64,000 nt of DNA from Saccharopolyspora indica (GCF_027853965.1 NZ_JAQGLB010000008.1:124001-188000); one strand, 5' to 3'. Shown: positions 17,091 to 25,522, counted from the first letter of the stretch. A program made the numbers and translations. Notes: a model not told the origin generated them from the letters alone.

Positions 17091-17990
17091 ATGAGCAGGA
17101 CCTTGCAGGTCAACGACCGGGAGAAGACGGCCGGAAGACTGCTGAACTCGTCCGCCCGGAACAGCTACGACCCCGAGATCGACGTGGACTGGGACGCGCC
17201 GCTGGCCGAGGGCAAGCCGTTCATCCCGTTCCACCGGAGCTCGCTCTACGGCACACCGCTCTGGGACCGGCTGAGCGACGAGCAGCGCATCGAGCTCACC
17301 AAGCACGAGTTCGCCAGCATCGCCTCCAACGGCCTGTGGTTCGAGGTCCTGCTGATGCAGATGCTGCTCAAGGAGTTCTACGACTCCGACCCGCGCACCA
17401 ACCACGCCCAGTACGCGCTGACCGAGGTGGCAGACGAGTGCCGCCACTCCACGATGTTCGCCAAGGCCGTCGACCGCGTCGGGGCGCCGGCCTACGGGCC
17501 GTTACCGCTGCTCAAGCTCGGCGGCCGGATCCTGCCCGCGACCCTGCGCGGGCCCTCGGCGTACGCGTCGATCCTGGTCGCCGAGGAGATCCTGGACCGC
17601 TACCAGCGGGACCAGATGAACGACCCGGAGGTCCAGCCGCTGGTCCGCATGATCAACCGCATCCACGTGCTGGAGGAGGCCCGGCACGTCACCTTCGCGC
17701 GCGAGGAGGTGGTGCGCCGGATGGCCGAGTGCAACGCCGCGGAGCGCGCCTACCACCAGTTCTGGACCGCGCTGGTGTCCTACTTCATCTGCTTCAGCCT
17801 GATCAACCCGCACGTCTACAAGGCGGTCGGGATCCGGCCCCGCGACGGGCTCGAAGCGGCCTGGCGGAACCCGAACTGGCTGGACACCCTGCACTGGGGC
17901 GGCGAGAAGATCATGTCGTTCCTGGACGAGGCCGGGCTGGTCGGCAAACCGGGCATGTACTGGTGGAAGAAGGCTTACCTGATCCGATGA
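17091..17990 (+). CDS. AurF-like diiron oxygenase family protein
   Basis: Helical diiron protein of 299 residues resembling the AurF (p-aminobenzoate N-oxygenase) family. The carboxylate/histidine clusters EVADECRHSTMFAKA and LEEARHVTFAREE supply typical iron ligands, with further glutamates in LVAEEILDRY. A GGAGAAGG site precedes ATG 17091. It overlaps the following hydrolase gene (ATGA) and is divergent from a TetR gene. Substrate is unknown; in actinobacteria such TetR/diiron/hydrolase sets are often linked to lipid or xenobiotic metabolism. Confidence 0.78.
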   Translation: MSRTLQVNDREKTAGRLLNSSARNSYDPEIDVDWDAPLAEGKPFIPFHRSSLYGTPLWDRLSDEQRIELTKHEFASIASNGLWFEVLLMQMLLKEFYDSDPRTNHAQYALTEVADECRHSTMFAKAVDRVGAPAYGPLPLLKLGGRILPATLRGPSAYASILVAEEILDRYQRDQMNDPEVQPLVRMINRIHVLEEARHVTFAREEVVRRMAECNAAERAYHQFWTALVSYFICFSLINPHVYKAVGIRPRDGLEAAWRNPNWLDTLHWGGEKIMSFLDEAGLVGKPGMYWWKKAYLIR

Positions 17991-18901
17991 CGGGAGCGAA
18001 CTTGCAGACCACGACCGCCGACGAGTTCACCACCAGCGACGGCGCCCGGCTGCGCGTCGTCGAGGAAGGACCGGCCGACGCGTCGGTCACCGTCGTGCTC
18101 GTGCACGGCTGGACGCTGACCAAGCACCTCTGGGACCGGGTGGCGGCCTGCCTGCCGACGGCGTCCGGGGTGGACGTGCGCACGATCCGGTACGACCTGC
18201 GCGGCCACGGCGAGAGCGACCCGGCGCAGCCCGGCAGCGCGAGCATCCGGCGCTGCGCGGACGACCTCGCGGAGCTGATCGCGGAGCGCGTTCCGGCCGG
18301 CCCGGTGGTGCTGGCCGGGCACTCGATGGGCGGCATGACGATCATGGCGCTGGCCGAGCGGCACCCGGAGCTGGTGCGGCAGCGCGTCGCCGGGGTGGCC
18401 CTGGTGGCGACCTCCGGCGGCGACCTGGCGACGCCGAGCCTCGGTCTGCCCGCACCGGTCGCGGCGCTGGCCAACCGGGGCGAGCGGGTGGTGCGCAAGC
18501 GGCTCGCGGCGGCTCGCGGGAAGCGGCTGAGCCCGCAGTCGTCCTGGATGCGGCCGGGCATGCGCTGGCTGCTGTTCGGGACCGGGCCGGAGGCCCGCGA
18601 CGTGGCCGTCACCGCGGACTGGGTGGCGGCCTGCCACCCGGCGAACATGGCCGCGTACCGGGAAGCCCTGATCGACCACGACCGGCTCGACGCGCTGGCC
18701 GTGCTGCGGGACATCCCGACGGTGGTGCTCTCGGGGCTCGCCGACCGCCTCACGCCGCACACCCACTCCCGCCGCATCGCCGATGCGCTGCCGCAGGCGA
18801 AGCTGCTGATCTACGCGGGCGCGGGCCACATGCTCCCGCTGGAGCGGACTGCGGAGGTCACCGGCCGCATCGCCGAACTGGTGGCCGGAGCCGCCCGCTA
18901 G
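17987..18901 (+). CDS. Alpha/beta hydrolase
   Basis: Alpha/beta-hydrolase of 304 residues. The oxyanion-hole segment VLVHGWTLTKHLW, the nucleophile elbow GHSMGG, the acid region SGLADRLTPH and the catalytic His in GAGHMLPLE form a full triad. It is translationally coupled to the AurF-like gene by an ATGA overlap and presumably acts in the same pathway. The substrate cannot be inferred. Confidence 0.85.
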   Translation: MTGANLQTTTADEFTTSDGARLRVVEEGPADASVTVVLVHGWTLTKHLWDRVAACLPTASGVDVRTIRYDLRGHGESDPAQPGSASIRRCADDLAELIAERVPAGPVVLAGHSMGGMTIMALAERHPELVRQRVAGVALVATSGGDLATPSLGLPAPVAALANRGERVVRKRLAAARGKRLSPQSSWMRPGMRWLLFGTGPEARDVAVTADWVAACHPANMAAYREALIDHDRLDALAVLRDIPTVVLSGLADRLTPHTHSRRIADALPQAKLLIYAGAGHMLPLERTAEVTGRIAELVAGAAR

Positions 18902-18904
18902 GCA

Positions 18905-18950
18905 CGCGATTTCCATTGAAATCAGACGTCCAATTTCAATGGAAATCGCG
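18905..18950. repeat. 46-bp palindromic element, copy A
   Basis: An 18-bp perfect inverted repeat (CGCGATTTCCATTGAAAT and complement) with a 10-nt spacer CAGACGTCCA. A diverged copy of the same length lies at 19002. It starts four bases after the hydrolase stop codon, between two convergent genes. Confidence 0.8.
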
Positions 18951-18960
18951 CGAAACCCGA

Positions 18961-19001
18961 CGCCCCGTCGGCGTGTCGATGCCCGACACGCCGACGGGGC
19001 G
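18961..19001. terminator. GC-rich palindrome between the two 46-bp copies (likely bidirectional terminator)
   Basis: CGCCCCGTCGGCGTGTCG (18961-18978) pairs perfectly with 18984-19001 around a 5-nt loop. The very strong stem between convergent genes should terminate transcription from both sides. Confidence 0.75.
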
Positions 19002-19047
19002 CGCAACTTCCCTTGAAGTCGGACGTCCTACTTCCATGGAAATCGCG
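19002..19047. repeat. 46-bp palindromic element, copy B
   Basis: This copy is identical in length to 18905-18950 and matches it at 38 of 46 positions by my alignment. It is in the same orientation. Its arms have several mismatches, but one A-T pair of copy A is replaced by G-C (positions 17 and 30), a compensatory change. The central GACGTCC is kept. Confidence 0.75.
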
Positions 19048-19082
19048 GAAGTCCCGCCCGGACGGCGCCGGACTCCGGTGGG

Positions 19083-19703
19083 TCAGGGGTTCTGCAGCGG
19101 GAAGCCCGCGAGGCCCTTCCAGGCGAGGGTGGACATCAGGCCGACCGCCTCTTCGAGGGCGATCGTCCCGCGCTCGTCCAGCCAGTAGCGCGCGGTCACC
19201 TGGCTCAGGCCCACCAGGCCGACGGCCAGCAGGCGGGCGCGCTCGGCGTCCAGCCCGGCATCCGCCGTCACCGCCTCGGTGATCGCGTCGATGCACCCGT
19301 CCAGGGCATCTTCCACGGCCTTCTCCACGGCGGGCTCGCCACGCAGATCGGACTCGAACACCAGCCGGAACGCCTGGCCCTCGCCCGCCACGAACTCGTA
19401 GAGCGCACCGATCGCCGCCCGCACCCGCTGCTTGTTGTCCGAAGTGGAGGCGATCGCCTCGCGGACGCGGCGCACCAGCTCGTTGCCGTGCGTCTCCAGC
19501 AGCGCCAGGTACAGCTCCAGCTTGCCCGGGAAGTGCTGGTAGAGGACGGGCTTGCTGACCCCCGCGCGCTCCGCGATGTCGTCCATCGCCGCCGCGTGGT
19601 AGCCGTTGTGCACGAACACGTGCTGTGCAGCTTCGAGCAGCTGCGCCCGGCGTGCGTCGCGGGGCAACCGGACACCTCGGCTCGGTTGCGCGGTCTCGGT
19701 CAT
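19083..19703 (-). CDS. TetR-family transcriptional regulator (Rv3208-like)
   Basis: Regulator of 206 residues with an N-terminal helix-turn-helix (MDDIAERAGVSKPVLYQHF) and an all-helical C-terminal domain. ATG 19703 follows GGAGG at good spacing. Sequence and position near DUF3107, DUF3152 and moeZ suggest the ortholog of M. tuberculosis Rv3208. Its targets are unknown; no clear palindrome was found in the 130 bp before it. Confidence 0.85.
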   Translation of the reverse strand: MTETAQPSRGVRLPRDARRAQLLEAAQHVFVHNGYHAAAMDDIAERAGVSKPVLYQHFPGKLELYLALLETHGNELVRRVREAIASTSDNKQRVRAAIGALYEFVAGEGQAFRLVFESDLRGEPAVEKAVEDALDGCIDAITEAVTADAGLDAERARLLAVGLVGLSQVTARYWLDERGTIALEEAVGLMSTLAWKGLAGFPLQNP

Positions 19704-19831
19704 CCTCGCCTCCACCCGGTTCCTTCCCAACGCTCGCGGCGGCCTCCGCGGCCTCCGGTGCGGCCTGACTCTACTCGCCGGTAGTGGTAGGTAGCGAAAT
19801 CCGGTGGTGGCAGGGCCTTCATGCTGTAGCT

Positions 19832-20851
19832 GTGACCACGACGACGTCTGCCGTTGCGCACCCCGGAGGAGACCGGCTGGGCCGGCGGGAGCTGACGCGG
19901 GTGCCGCTGGTGGTCGACGGCGTTGCGCCGGTCGACCTCACCGCCAAGCCGCCGCCCGGTCGGCACCTCGAAGTCGCCACCGGCCAGGGGCCGGTGCGCC
20001 TGCACGTGCGGGAGACGCCCGCCCCGTCGGCGACCGCCGAGACCGCGGTCCACCTGCACGGGCTGGCCGGTTCGGCGACGAACTGGACCGACCTCGCCGC
20101 GGTGCTGGCACCCCGGTTGCGCAGCATCGCCGTCGACCTGCCCGGCTTCGGCCGCACCGAACCGCCGCCGGGCTTCACCTGCACCCGCCGGGCCAACGCC
20201 GAGGTGGTGATCGGGCTGCTGGCGCAGCTGCCCGGCCCGGTGCACCTGACCGGCAACTCCTTCGGCGCGGCGGTGGCGATCGAGGTGGCCGTGCAGCGCC
20301 CGGACCTGGTCGCCACGCTCACGCTGATCTCCCCGGCCATGCCCGATCTGCGGCTGGACCCGCGACGGCTCTCCGACCCGCGGATCGCGCTGGCGATGGT
20401 CCCGGTGCTCGGGACCAGGGCGCGCAGGCAGCTGGCCACCACGACTCCGGCCGAGCGGACCGAACAGCTGCTGCGGTTGTGCTTCGCCGACCCGGACGTG
20501 GTGCCGGAGCACCGCTTCGCCGAGGCGGTCGCGGAGTTCGAGGAGCGCGACGGGCTGCCCTGGGCGGGCCCGGCGCTGGGGCGCACCACGATGGAGCTGC
20601 TGCGCTCCTGGCTGGTGCCGCCCGCGCGCTCGCTGTGGCGGCTGCTCCCGGAGATCAGCGCGCCGACGCTCGTCGTGTGGGGCGCGCAGGACCGGGTCGT
20701 CTCGGTGCGCAAAGCACCGCGCACCGCGCTGCTGGTGCCGCGCGGGAAGCTGCTCGTGCTGCCACGAACAGGTCATGTCGCGCAGATGGAACGGCCACGG
20801 ATAGTCGCGCGGGCGGTGCTCGGTCTGGCCGGATCCGAAGATGGGTGGTGA
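19832..20851 (+). CDS. Alpha/beta hydrolase
   Basis: Hydrolase of 339 residues with VHLHGLAGSATNWTDL (oxyanion region), nucleophile elbow GNSFGAA, acid segment VVWGAQDRVVSV and catalytic His in LPRTGHVAQME. GTG 19832 was chosen because CATGCT lies 6 nt upstream and no ribosome site is present. The gene is divergent from the Rv3208-like regulator, which might control it. The specific reaction is unknown. Confidence 0.82.
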   Translation: MTTTTSAVAHPGGDRLGRRELTRVPLVVDGVAPVDLTAKPPPGRHLEVATGQGPVRLHVRETPAPSATAETAVHLHGLAGSATNWTDLAAVLAPRLRSIAVDLPGFGRTEPPPGFTCTRRANAEVVIGLLAQLPGPVHLTGNSFGAAVAIEVAVQRPDLVATLTLISPAMPDLRLDPRRLSDPRIALAMVPVLGTRARRQLATTTPAERTEQLLRLCFADPDVVPEHRFAEAVAEFEERDGLPWAGPALGRTTMELLRSWLVPPARSLWRLLPEISAPTLVVWGAQDRVVSVRKAPRTALLVPRGKLLVLPRTGHVAQMERPRIVARAVLGLAGSEDGW

Positions 20852-20947
20852 TCGGTTGCGCCGGTCCGGGGTCGCTCGGCCGGGGCGATCACGCGCAGTG
20901 GCCGGTGTGACCTGGGGTGCCGGATTGGCTGTGGCACGCTAGTGTGC

Positions 20948-21994
20948 GTGACCCGCCCGCCGCAGCGACCTCGTAACTCCGCGAACGACCGCCGACCGGC
21001 AGGTCGTACCAAGGCGCGAGTAGGGGCGGAAGAGCACCGGGGCGAGCCGCTGGCGGCGTCCTGGAACCCCACCGCCGAACCCGAGGACGTCGACGAGGCG
21101 GACGACCTCGAGGACGACGAGCCGCGCCGCAAGCGACCGGGCGTGATGTCCCGGTACGGCTGGCGCATCTACGCGGTCCCGCTGCTGGTGGTGATCAGCG
21201 CGCTGGCCGTGTTCCAGACCGTCCGGCCCACTGACGGTGGCGCCATCACCGAACAGCAGGCGGCGGGCGAATCGGAGGCCCCGGAGGAACCGGTCGTCAC
21301 CGAAGCCCCCGGTCAGCAGTTCGGCCCGGAGCTGTTCTCCGCCGACCTGCCCCCGGGCGGCGAGATCCCGGAGACCGGCGCGCGCACCTTCCGGGTGCTG
21401 CCCGGCACCTCGGAGGTGATCGGCACCGGGCGGCTGTACCGCTACACCGTCGAGATCGAGGTCGGCGTCGAGATCGCCGACCCGAACGCCGAGTTCGGCA
21501 ACCTGGTGCAGTCGACGCTGTCCGACCCGCGCAGCTGGACCAACCCGCAGGGCGCCACCAGCACCGGGCCGATCTCGCTGCAGCGGGTGGACGCGGGCGG
21601 CGAGAGCCCGGACTTCCGGGTGATCCTGGTCAGCCAGCAGACCGCGCGCGAGGCCTGCGACTACAGCAACGGCGTGCCCTACGACAGCTCGTGCCGCAAG
21701 GGCGAGATGGTCTACCTGAACGCGGCCCGCTGGGTGCGGGGCGCGGTGTCGTTCGAGGGCGACATGGGCAGCTACCGGCGCTACGCGATCAACCACGAGG
21801 TCGGGCACGTCTTCGGCAACAAGCACGTGGGCTGCCCGACGCAGGGCGGGCTCGCGCCGGTGATGATGCAGCAGACCTTCAGCGTCTCGAACAACGAGCT
21901 GCACGAGCTGAACAAGATCGCCGACCAGGGCACCCAGATCCCCTCGGACGGTTTCGTCTGCAAGCCCAACGCCTGGCCCTTCCCGATTCCGTAG
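20948..21994 (+). CDS. DUF3152 protein, membrane-anchored metalloprotease-like (Rv3207c-like)
   Basis: Protein of 348 residues: an acidic/basic disordered N-terminus, one membrane helix near residue 75 (IYAVPLLVVISALAVF), then an exported domain with HEVGHVFGNKH from residue 283, a complete HExxHxxGxxH metzincin-type zinc motif. This matches the DUF3152 family. GTG 20948 is placed 7 nt after CACGCT (leaderless). The order DUF3152-moeZ-kinase-fold matches M. tuberculosis Rv3207c-Rv3205c. Proteolytic activity is inferred from the motif only. Confidence 0.85.
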   Translation: MTRPPQRPRNSANDRRPAGRTKARVGAEEHRGEPLAASWNPTAEPEDVDEADDLEDDEPRRKRPGVMSRYGWRIYAVPLLVVISALAVFQTVRPTDGGAITEQQAAGESEAPEEPVVTEAPGQQFGPELFSADLPPGGEIPETGARTFRVLPGTSEVIGTGRLYRYTVEIEVGVEIADPNAEFGNLVQSTLSDPRSWTNPQGATSTGPISLQRVDAGGESPDFRVILVSQQTAREACDYSNGVPYDSSCRKGEMVYLNAARWVRGAVSFEGDMGSYRRYAINHEVGHVFGNKHVGCPTQGGLAPVMMQQTFSVSNNELHELNKIADQGTQIPSDGFVCKPNAWPFPIP

Positions 21995-22209
21995 GTGGTT
22001 CCGGACTCGGTGCGGAACCTGAGCGATTCAGGGCTGCTTCGATCGGGTTTCGTCCCGGAGTGTGGGAGTAGTTTGGGTTGCGGAAGAGCATCGGGGAGTC
22101 TTGCGTTGCAGATTCCGTGAGACCCCGTTCGGGCGCTCTCCGGGGACGCCTGAGGTGCTGCTGACGTGCTCGCGCGCTGGTAGCGCCGACCATTGAGGAG
22201 GAGCTGGGA

Positions 22210-23382
22210 ATGTCCGGCGCAACGTCGCTGCCGCCGCTGGTCGAACCGGCGGCTGAGCTGACCAAGGAAGAGGTCGCGCGCTACAGCCGCCACCTGATCA
22301 TCCCGGACGTCGGGATGGACGGGCAGAAGCGGTTGAAGAACGCCAAGGTGCTGGTGGTCGGCGCCGGCGGCCTGGGCAGCCCGGCGCTGCTGTACCTGGC
22401 CGCGGCCGGGGTGGGCACGCTCGGCATCGTGGAGTTCGACGAGGTCGACGAGTCCAACCTGCACCGCCAGGTCATCCACGGGCAGTCCGACCTCGGCCGG
22501 CCCAAGGCCGAGTCGGCCCGCGACTCGATCGCCGAGGTCAACCCGTACGTCAAGGTCGTCCTGCACCAGACGCACCTGAGCTCGGACAACGCGCTCGACA
22601 TCTTCCGCGACTACGACCTGATCCTGGACGGCACGGACAACTTCGCCACCCGGTACCTGGTCAACGACGCGGCGGTGCTGCTCGGCAAGCCGTACGTGTG
22701 GGGTTCGATCTTCCGCTTCGAGGGCCAGGCCAGCGTGTTCTGGGACCAGCACGGTCCGAACTACCGCGACCTGTACCCGGAGCCGCCGCCGCCCGGCATG
22801 GTGCCCTCCTGCGCCGAGGGCGGCGTCCTCGGCGTGCTGTGCGCCTCCATCGGCTCGATCATGGTCAACGAGGCGATCAAGCTGATCACCGGCATCGGCG
22901 AGACGCTGCTCGGCCGCCTGATGATCTACGACGCGCTGGAGATGAGCTACCGCACCGTCAAGATCCGCAAGGACCCGAACGCCACGCCGATCACCGAGCT
23001 GATCGACTACGAGGCGTTCTGCGGCGTGGTCTCCGCCGACGCCCAGAGCGCGGCGGCGAACAGCACGATCACCCCGGGCGAGCTCAAGGAGATGTTCGAC
23101 CGCGGCGAGAAGTTCGAGCTGATCGACGTCCGGGAACCGCACGAGTACGAGATCGTCAAGATCGAGGGCTCGAAGCTGATCCCGAAGGACCGCATCCTCT
23201 CCGGTGAGGCGCTGTCGGAGCTGCCGCAGGACCGCAAGATCGTCCTGCACTGCAAGTCCGGCGCCCGTTCGGCGGAAGCCCTCGCGGCCCTGCACAAGGC
23301 AGGTTTCGCGGACGCGGTCCACGTCGGCGGCGGAGTCCTCGGCTGGGCCAACGAAGTCGACCAGAGCCTCCCGACCTACTGA
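22210..23382 (+). CDS. moeZ: MoeZ: adenylyltransferase/sulfurtransferase (ThiF/MoeB domain plus rhodanese)
   Basis: Two-domain enzyme of 390 residues. The ThiF/MoeB-like domain has the ATP-binding VVGAGGLGSPALLYL and the adenylation-site region DGTDNFATRYL. The C-terminal rhodanese domain carries the active-site loop CKSGARS (Cys348). It activates and sulfurates small carrier proteins for cysteine, molybdopterin or thioamide/natural-product pathways. The zinc-binding cysteine pairs of MoeB are absent, as in other MoeZ proteins. ATG follows GAGGAGG. Confidence 0.92.
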   Translation: MSGATSLPPLVEPAAELTKEEVARYSRHLIIPDVGMDGQKRLKNAKVLVVGAGGLGSPALLYLAAAGVGTLGIVEFDEVDESNLHRQVIHGQSDLGRPKAESARDSIAEVNPYVKVVLHQTHLSSDNALDIFRDYDLILDGTDNFATRYLVNDAAVLLGKPYVWGSIFRFEGQASVFWDQHGPNYRDLYPEPPPPGMVPSCAEGGVLGVLCASIGSIMVNEAIKLITGIGETLLGRLMIYDALEMSYRTVKIRKDPNATPITELIDYEAFCGVVSADAQSAAANSTITPGELKEMFDRGEKFELIDVREPHEYEIVKIEGSKLIPKDRILSGEALSELPQDRKIVLHCKSGARSAEALAALHKAGFADAVHVGGGVLGWANEVDQSLPTY

Positions 23383-23390
23383 TCCGTCCA

Positions 23391-23430
23391 CAGCGGGCCG
23401 GTGGGTGCTTCGGCACCTGCCGGCCCGCTG
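23391..23430 (+). terminator. Terminator hairpin after moeZ
   Basis: CAGCGGGCCGG pairs with CCGGCCCGCTG, with an inner GGTGC-TTCG-GCACC stem capped by a UUCG tetraloop, nine bases after the stop codon. Confidence 0.75.
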
Positions 23431-23506
23431 TCGTTCGTAGTGATGTGTTCGTGGGCTTCGGAGCGCCTGCTGCGCATTTGGCGATCATCGATGTAGCGTC
23501 TGGCGC

Positions 23507-24304
23507 GTGAGTCCTACGCCGGAGCCGCCACCGCCGCACGTGCGCGCGGCATTCGGCGCGCGCGTCGAAGACCCCGAGCCGTTGGAGGGCGCGGTCGCCT
23601 GGCGGTGCGGGGACATCGTGCTGAAGCCAGCCGCGAACACCGCCGAAGCGGCCTGGGTCGCGCAGACCCTCGACCTGCTCGAACCGGACGAGGTGCGGGT
23701 GTCCCGGCCGGTCCGGTCCACCGACGGCCGCTGGGTGGTGTCCGGTTGGTCGGCCAGCCGGAACATCGCGGGCCGGGCCGAGCCGCGGCACGACGACGTG
23801 GTGGCCATGTCGCTGCGGCTGCACTCGGCCAGCCGGTTCCTGGCCCGGCCGCGTTTCCTGCAGGCCCGCCAGGACATCTACGCGCTGGCCGACCGGATGG
23901 CCTGGGGCGAGGAGGAGTACGCGCTGCCGGAGGAGAAGGGCGGGCGCCTCTACGACGTGCTCGCCGGCTCGCGGCGCGAGGTCCAGCTGGGACCGCAGGT
24001 GGTGCACGGGGACCTGTTCGGCAACGTGCTGTTCACCGACGACGCGGCGCCCGGCATCATCGACTTCAACCCGTACTGGCGGCCCGCGGAGTGGGCGGCG
24101 GCGGTCGTGGTGATCGACGCGCTGGCCTGGGGCGGCGCGGACGCGGCGATCGTGGAGCGCTGGTCCCACCTCTCCGACTGGCCGCAGGCCCTGCTGCGCG
24201 CCCTGCTCTTCCGCCTGGCGGTGCACGCATTGCACCCCCGCTCCTCCGCCCAGACCCTCACCGGTCTCGAACGCGCCTCCCAGATGGTCCTCGAAGTTCT
24301 CTGA
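23507..24304 (+). CDS. Aminoglycoside-phosphotransferase-fold protein (Rv3205c/TIGR02569-like)
   Basis: Kinase-fold protein of 265 residues. The catalytic loop VVHGDLFGNVLF and the metal-binding IIDFNPYWRP match the aminoglycoside/fructosamine kinase superfamily. This is the actinobacterial family I recall as TIGR02569, found after moeZ. TAGCGT lies 7 nt before the GTG, so the transcript is likely leaderless. The phosphate acceptor is unknown and the N-lobe is short. Confidence 0.8.
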   Translation: MSPTPEPPPPHVRAAFGARVEDPEPLEGAVAWRCGDIVLKPAANTAEAAWVAQTLDLLEPDEVRVSRPVRSTDGRWVVSGWSASRNIAGRAEPRHDDVVAMSLRLHSASRFLARPRFLQARQDIYALADRMAWGEEEYALPEEKGGRLYDVLAGSRREVQLGPQVVHGDLFGNVLFTDDAAPGIIDFNPYWRPAEWAAAVVVIDALAWGGADAAIVERWSHLSDWPQALLRALLFRLAVHALHPRSSAQTLTGLERASQMVLEVL

Positions 24305-24309
24305 TCCCG

Positions 24310-24356
24310 GTGAAGGGCACCTTTTAGCAAGTTACTCGCCTAAAGGTGCCCTTCAC
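24310..24356 (+). repeat. 47-bp hairpin repeat, copy 3
   Basis: Same 47-bp family as at 5099 and 15915. The outer 15 bp of the stem are perfect and extend outward by four more pairs (CCCG/CGGG), while the inner part has mismatches. It lies between two genes on the same strand, five bases after a stop codon, again a terminator position. Confidence 0.75.
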
Positions 24357-24386
24357 CGGGTCGTCGCGTGGTGTGAGGATGGGGTT

Positions 24387-25223
24387 GTGGACGAGGATCA
24401 GCCGCTGCGCGGTTTCACGGTGGGTGTGACGGCCGAGCGCAAGGCCGAGGAGATCGGGGCGTTGCTCGCTCGGCGGGGCGCTCGGGTGGTGTTCGGCGCC
24501 GCCATGCACACCGTGCCGCTGCCGGAGGACGGCGAGCTCGCCGCGGCGACCGAGGCTGTGCTCGCCGCGCCGGTCGATCACGTCGTGGCGATCACCGGGG
24601 TCGGGTTCCGGGGTTGGTTCGAGGCCGCTGAGCAGGCCGGTGATGGTGAGCGGTTGCGGGAGCACTTGAGGTCGGCCGAGGTGGCTGCGCGTGGTGCGAA
24701 AGCGCGTGGTGCGGTGCGTGGTGCTGGACTGGTGGAGTCCTTCACCTCGCCCTCGGAGGAGTCCTCCGAGGTGCTGGCGCACCTGCTGGAACGGGATCTC
24801 GCGGGGAAGCGGGTCGTGCTGCAGGTGCACGGTGATCCGATGCTGGAGTTCCGCCGTGCGCTGCGCGACGCCGGTGCCGAGGTGGTGCCGGTGACGGTCT
24901 ACCGGTGGACCGATCCGGTCGATCTGGGGGCGTTGGACGACCTGATCGACGCGGTGGTGCGGGGCGAGGTGGATGCGCTGCCGTTCACCAGCGCGCCCGC
25001 GGCCACCAACTTCCTCGCTCGCGCGGATCGCACCGGGCGGGGCGAGCGGTTGCGGGAAGTGCTGCGGGAGAAGGTCTTCATCGCGTGCGTCGGGCCGGTC
25101 ACCGCTGCGCCGATCGCCGCTGCCGGGCTGCCGCACGCGGTGCCGGAGCGTTCTCGCACCGCGGCCCTGGTGCGCTTGGTGGCCGATGAGCTGCCGCGCC
25201 ACCGGAAGTCCGAAGTGGACTGA
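24387..25223 (+). CDS. Uroporphyrinogen-III synthase (HemD) family protein
   Basis: HemD-fold protein of 278 residues with the two-lobe layout: GFTVGVTAERKAEEIGALL at the start, a central hinge, and PFTSAPAATNFL followed by VFIACVGPVTAA in the second lobe. It lacks the C-terminal DNA-binding domain that some actinobacterial homologues carry. GTG 24387 follows GAGGAT by 6 nt with no ribosome site. It is not near other heme genes, so it may be a paralogue. Confidence 0.78.
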   Translation: MDEDQPLRGFTVGVTAERKAEEIGALLARRGARVVFGAAMHTVPLPEDGELAAATEAVLAAPVDHVVAITGVGFRGWFEAAEQAGDGERLREHLRSAEVAARGAKARGAVRGAGLVESFTSPSEESSEVLAHLLERDLAGKRVVLQVHGDPMLEFRRALRDAGAEVVPVTVYRWTDPVDLGALDDLIDAVVRGEVDALPFTSAPAATNFLARADRTGRGERLREVLREKVFIACVGPVTAAPIAAAGLPHAVPERSRTAALVRLVADELPRHRKSEVD

Positions 25224-25314
25224 TGTGCGGCGGAATCCGGGGAGCGGTTGCCGGATTCGGTGGATTCGAAGTTCCCTGGGTTGTGGGTAATTCCATCGTG
25301 TTGCCGAAAATCGT

Positions 25315-25344
25315 TTGTCCGCGCGGTGGTTCGGTCAATACAGT
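25315..25344 (+). promoter_or_regulatory. Promoter of the tRNA-like pair
   Basis: TTGTCC (25315-25320) and TACAGT (25339-25344) are separated by 18 nt. Transcription would start near 25352, just before the 5' end of the first tRNA-like gene. Confidence 0.55.
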
Positions 25345-25355
25345 GGTGGGCACAT

Positions 25356-25427
25356 CATGGAGTAGACCAGTGGTAGATCGCCCGGCTCGGGACCGGGAGG
25401 GCGCGGGTTCGATTCCCGCCTCCATGT
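25356..25427 (+). tRNA. Atypical tRNA gene, anticodon CGG (Pro-like)
   Basis: A 72-nt cloverleaf can be drawn: acceptor CATGGAG/CTCCATG, D stem GACC/GATC with one C-A mismatch, anticodon stem CCCGG/CCGGG with loop CTCGGGA (anticodon CGG, codon CCG), T arm GCGGG-TTCGATT-CCCGC, discriminator T and no encoded CCA. The mismatch, the T at position 73 and the strong similarity to the next tRNA-like gene make it unlike ordinary proline tRNA. It may be functional, specialised or decaying. Confidence 0.7.
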
Positions 25428-25450
25428 CGAAGCGGCCGCCGTGGCCGCAA

Positions 25451-25522
25451 CCTGGTGTAGCTCAGCGGCAGAGCACCCGGCTTATAACCGGGAGGGCGTG
25501 AGTTCGATCCTCACCGCCAGGT
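25451..25522 (+). tRNA. Atypical tRNA gene, anticodon TAT (Ile-like, AUA)
   Basis: A 72-nt well-formed cloverleaf: acceptor CCTGGTG/CGCCAGG with one G-T pair, D stem GCTC/GAGC, anticodon stem CCCGG/CCGGG with loop CTTATAA (anticodon TAT), T arm GTGAG-TTCGATC-CTCAC, discriminator T and no CCA. Bacteria normally read AUA with a CAT tRNA modified to lysidine, so a TAT tRNA is rare. It aligns without gaps to the preceding tRNA-like gene and shares its anticodon stem and variable loop. The downstream protein starts about 30 nt later. Confidence 0.75.
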
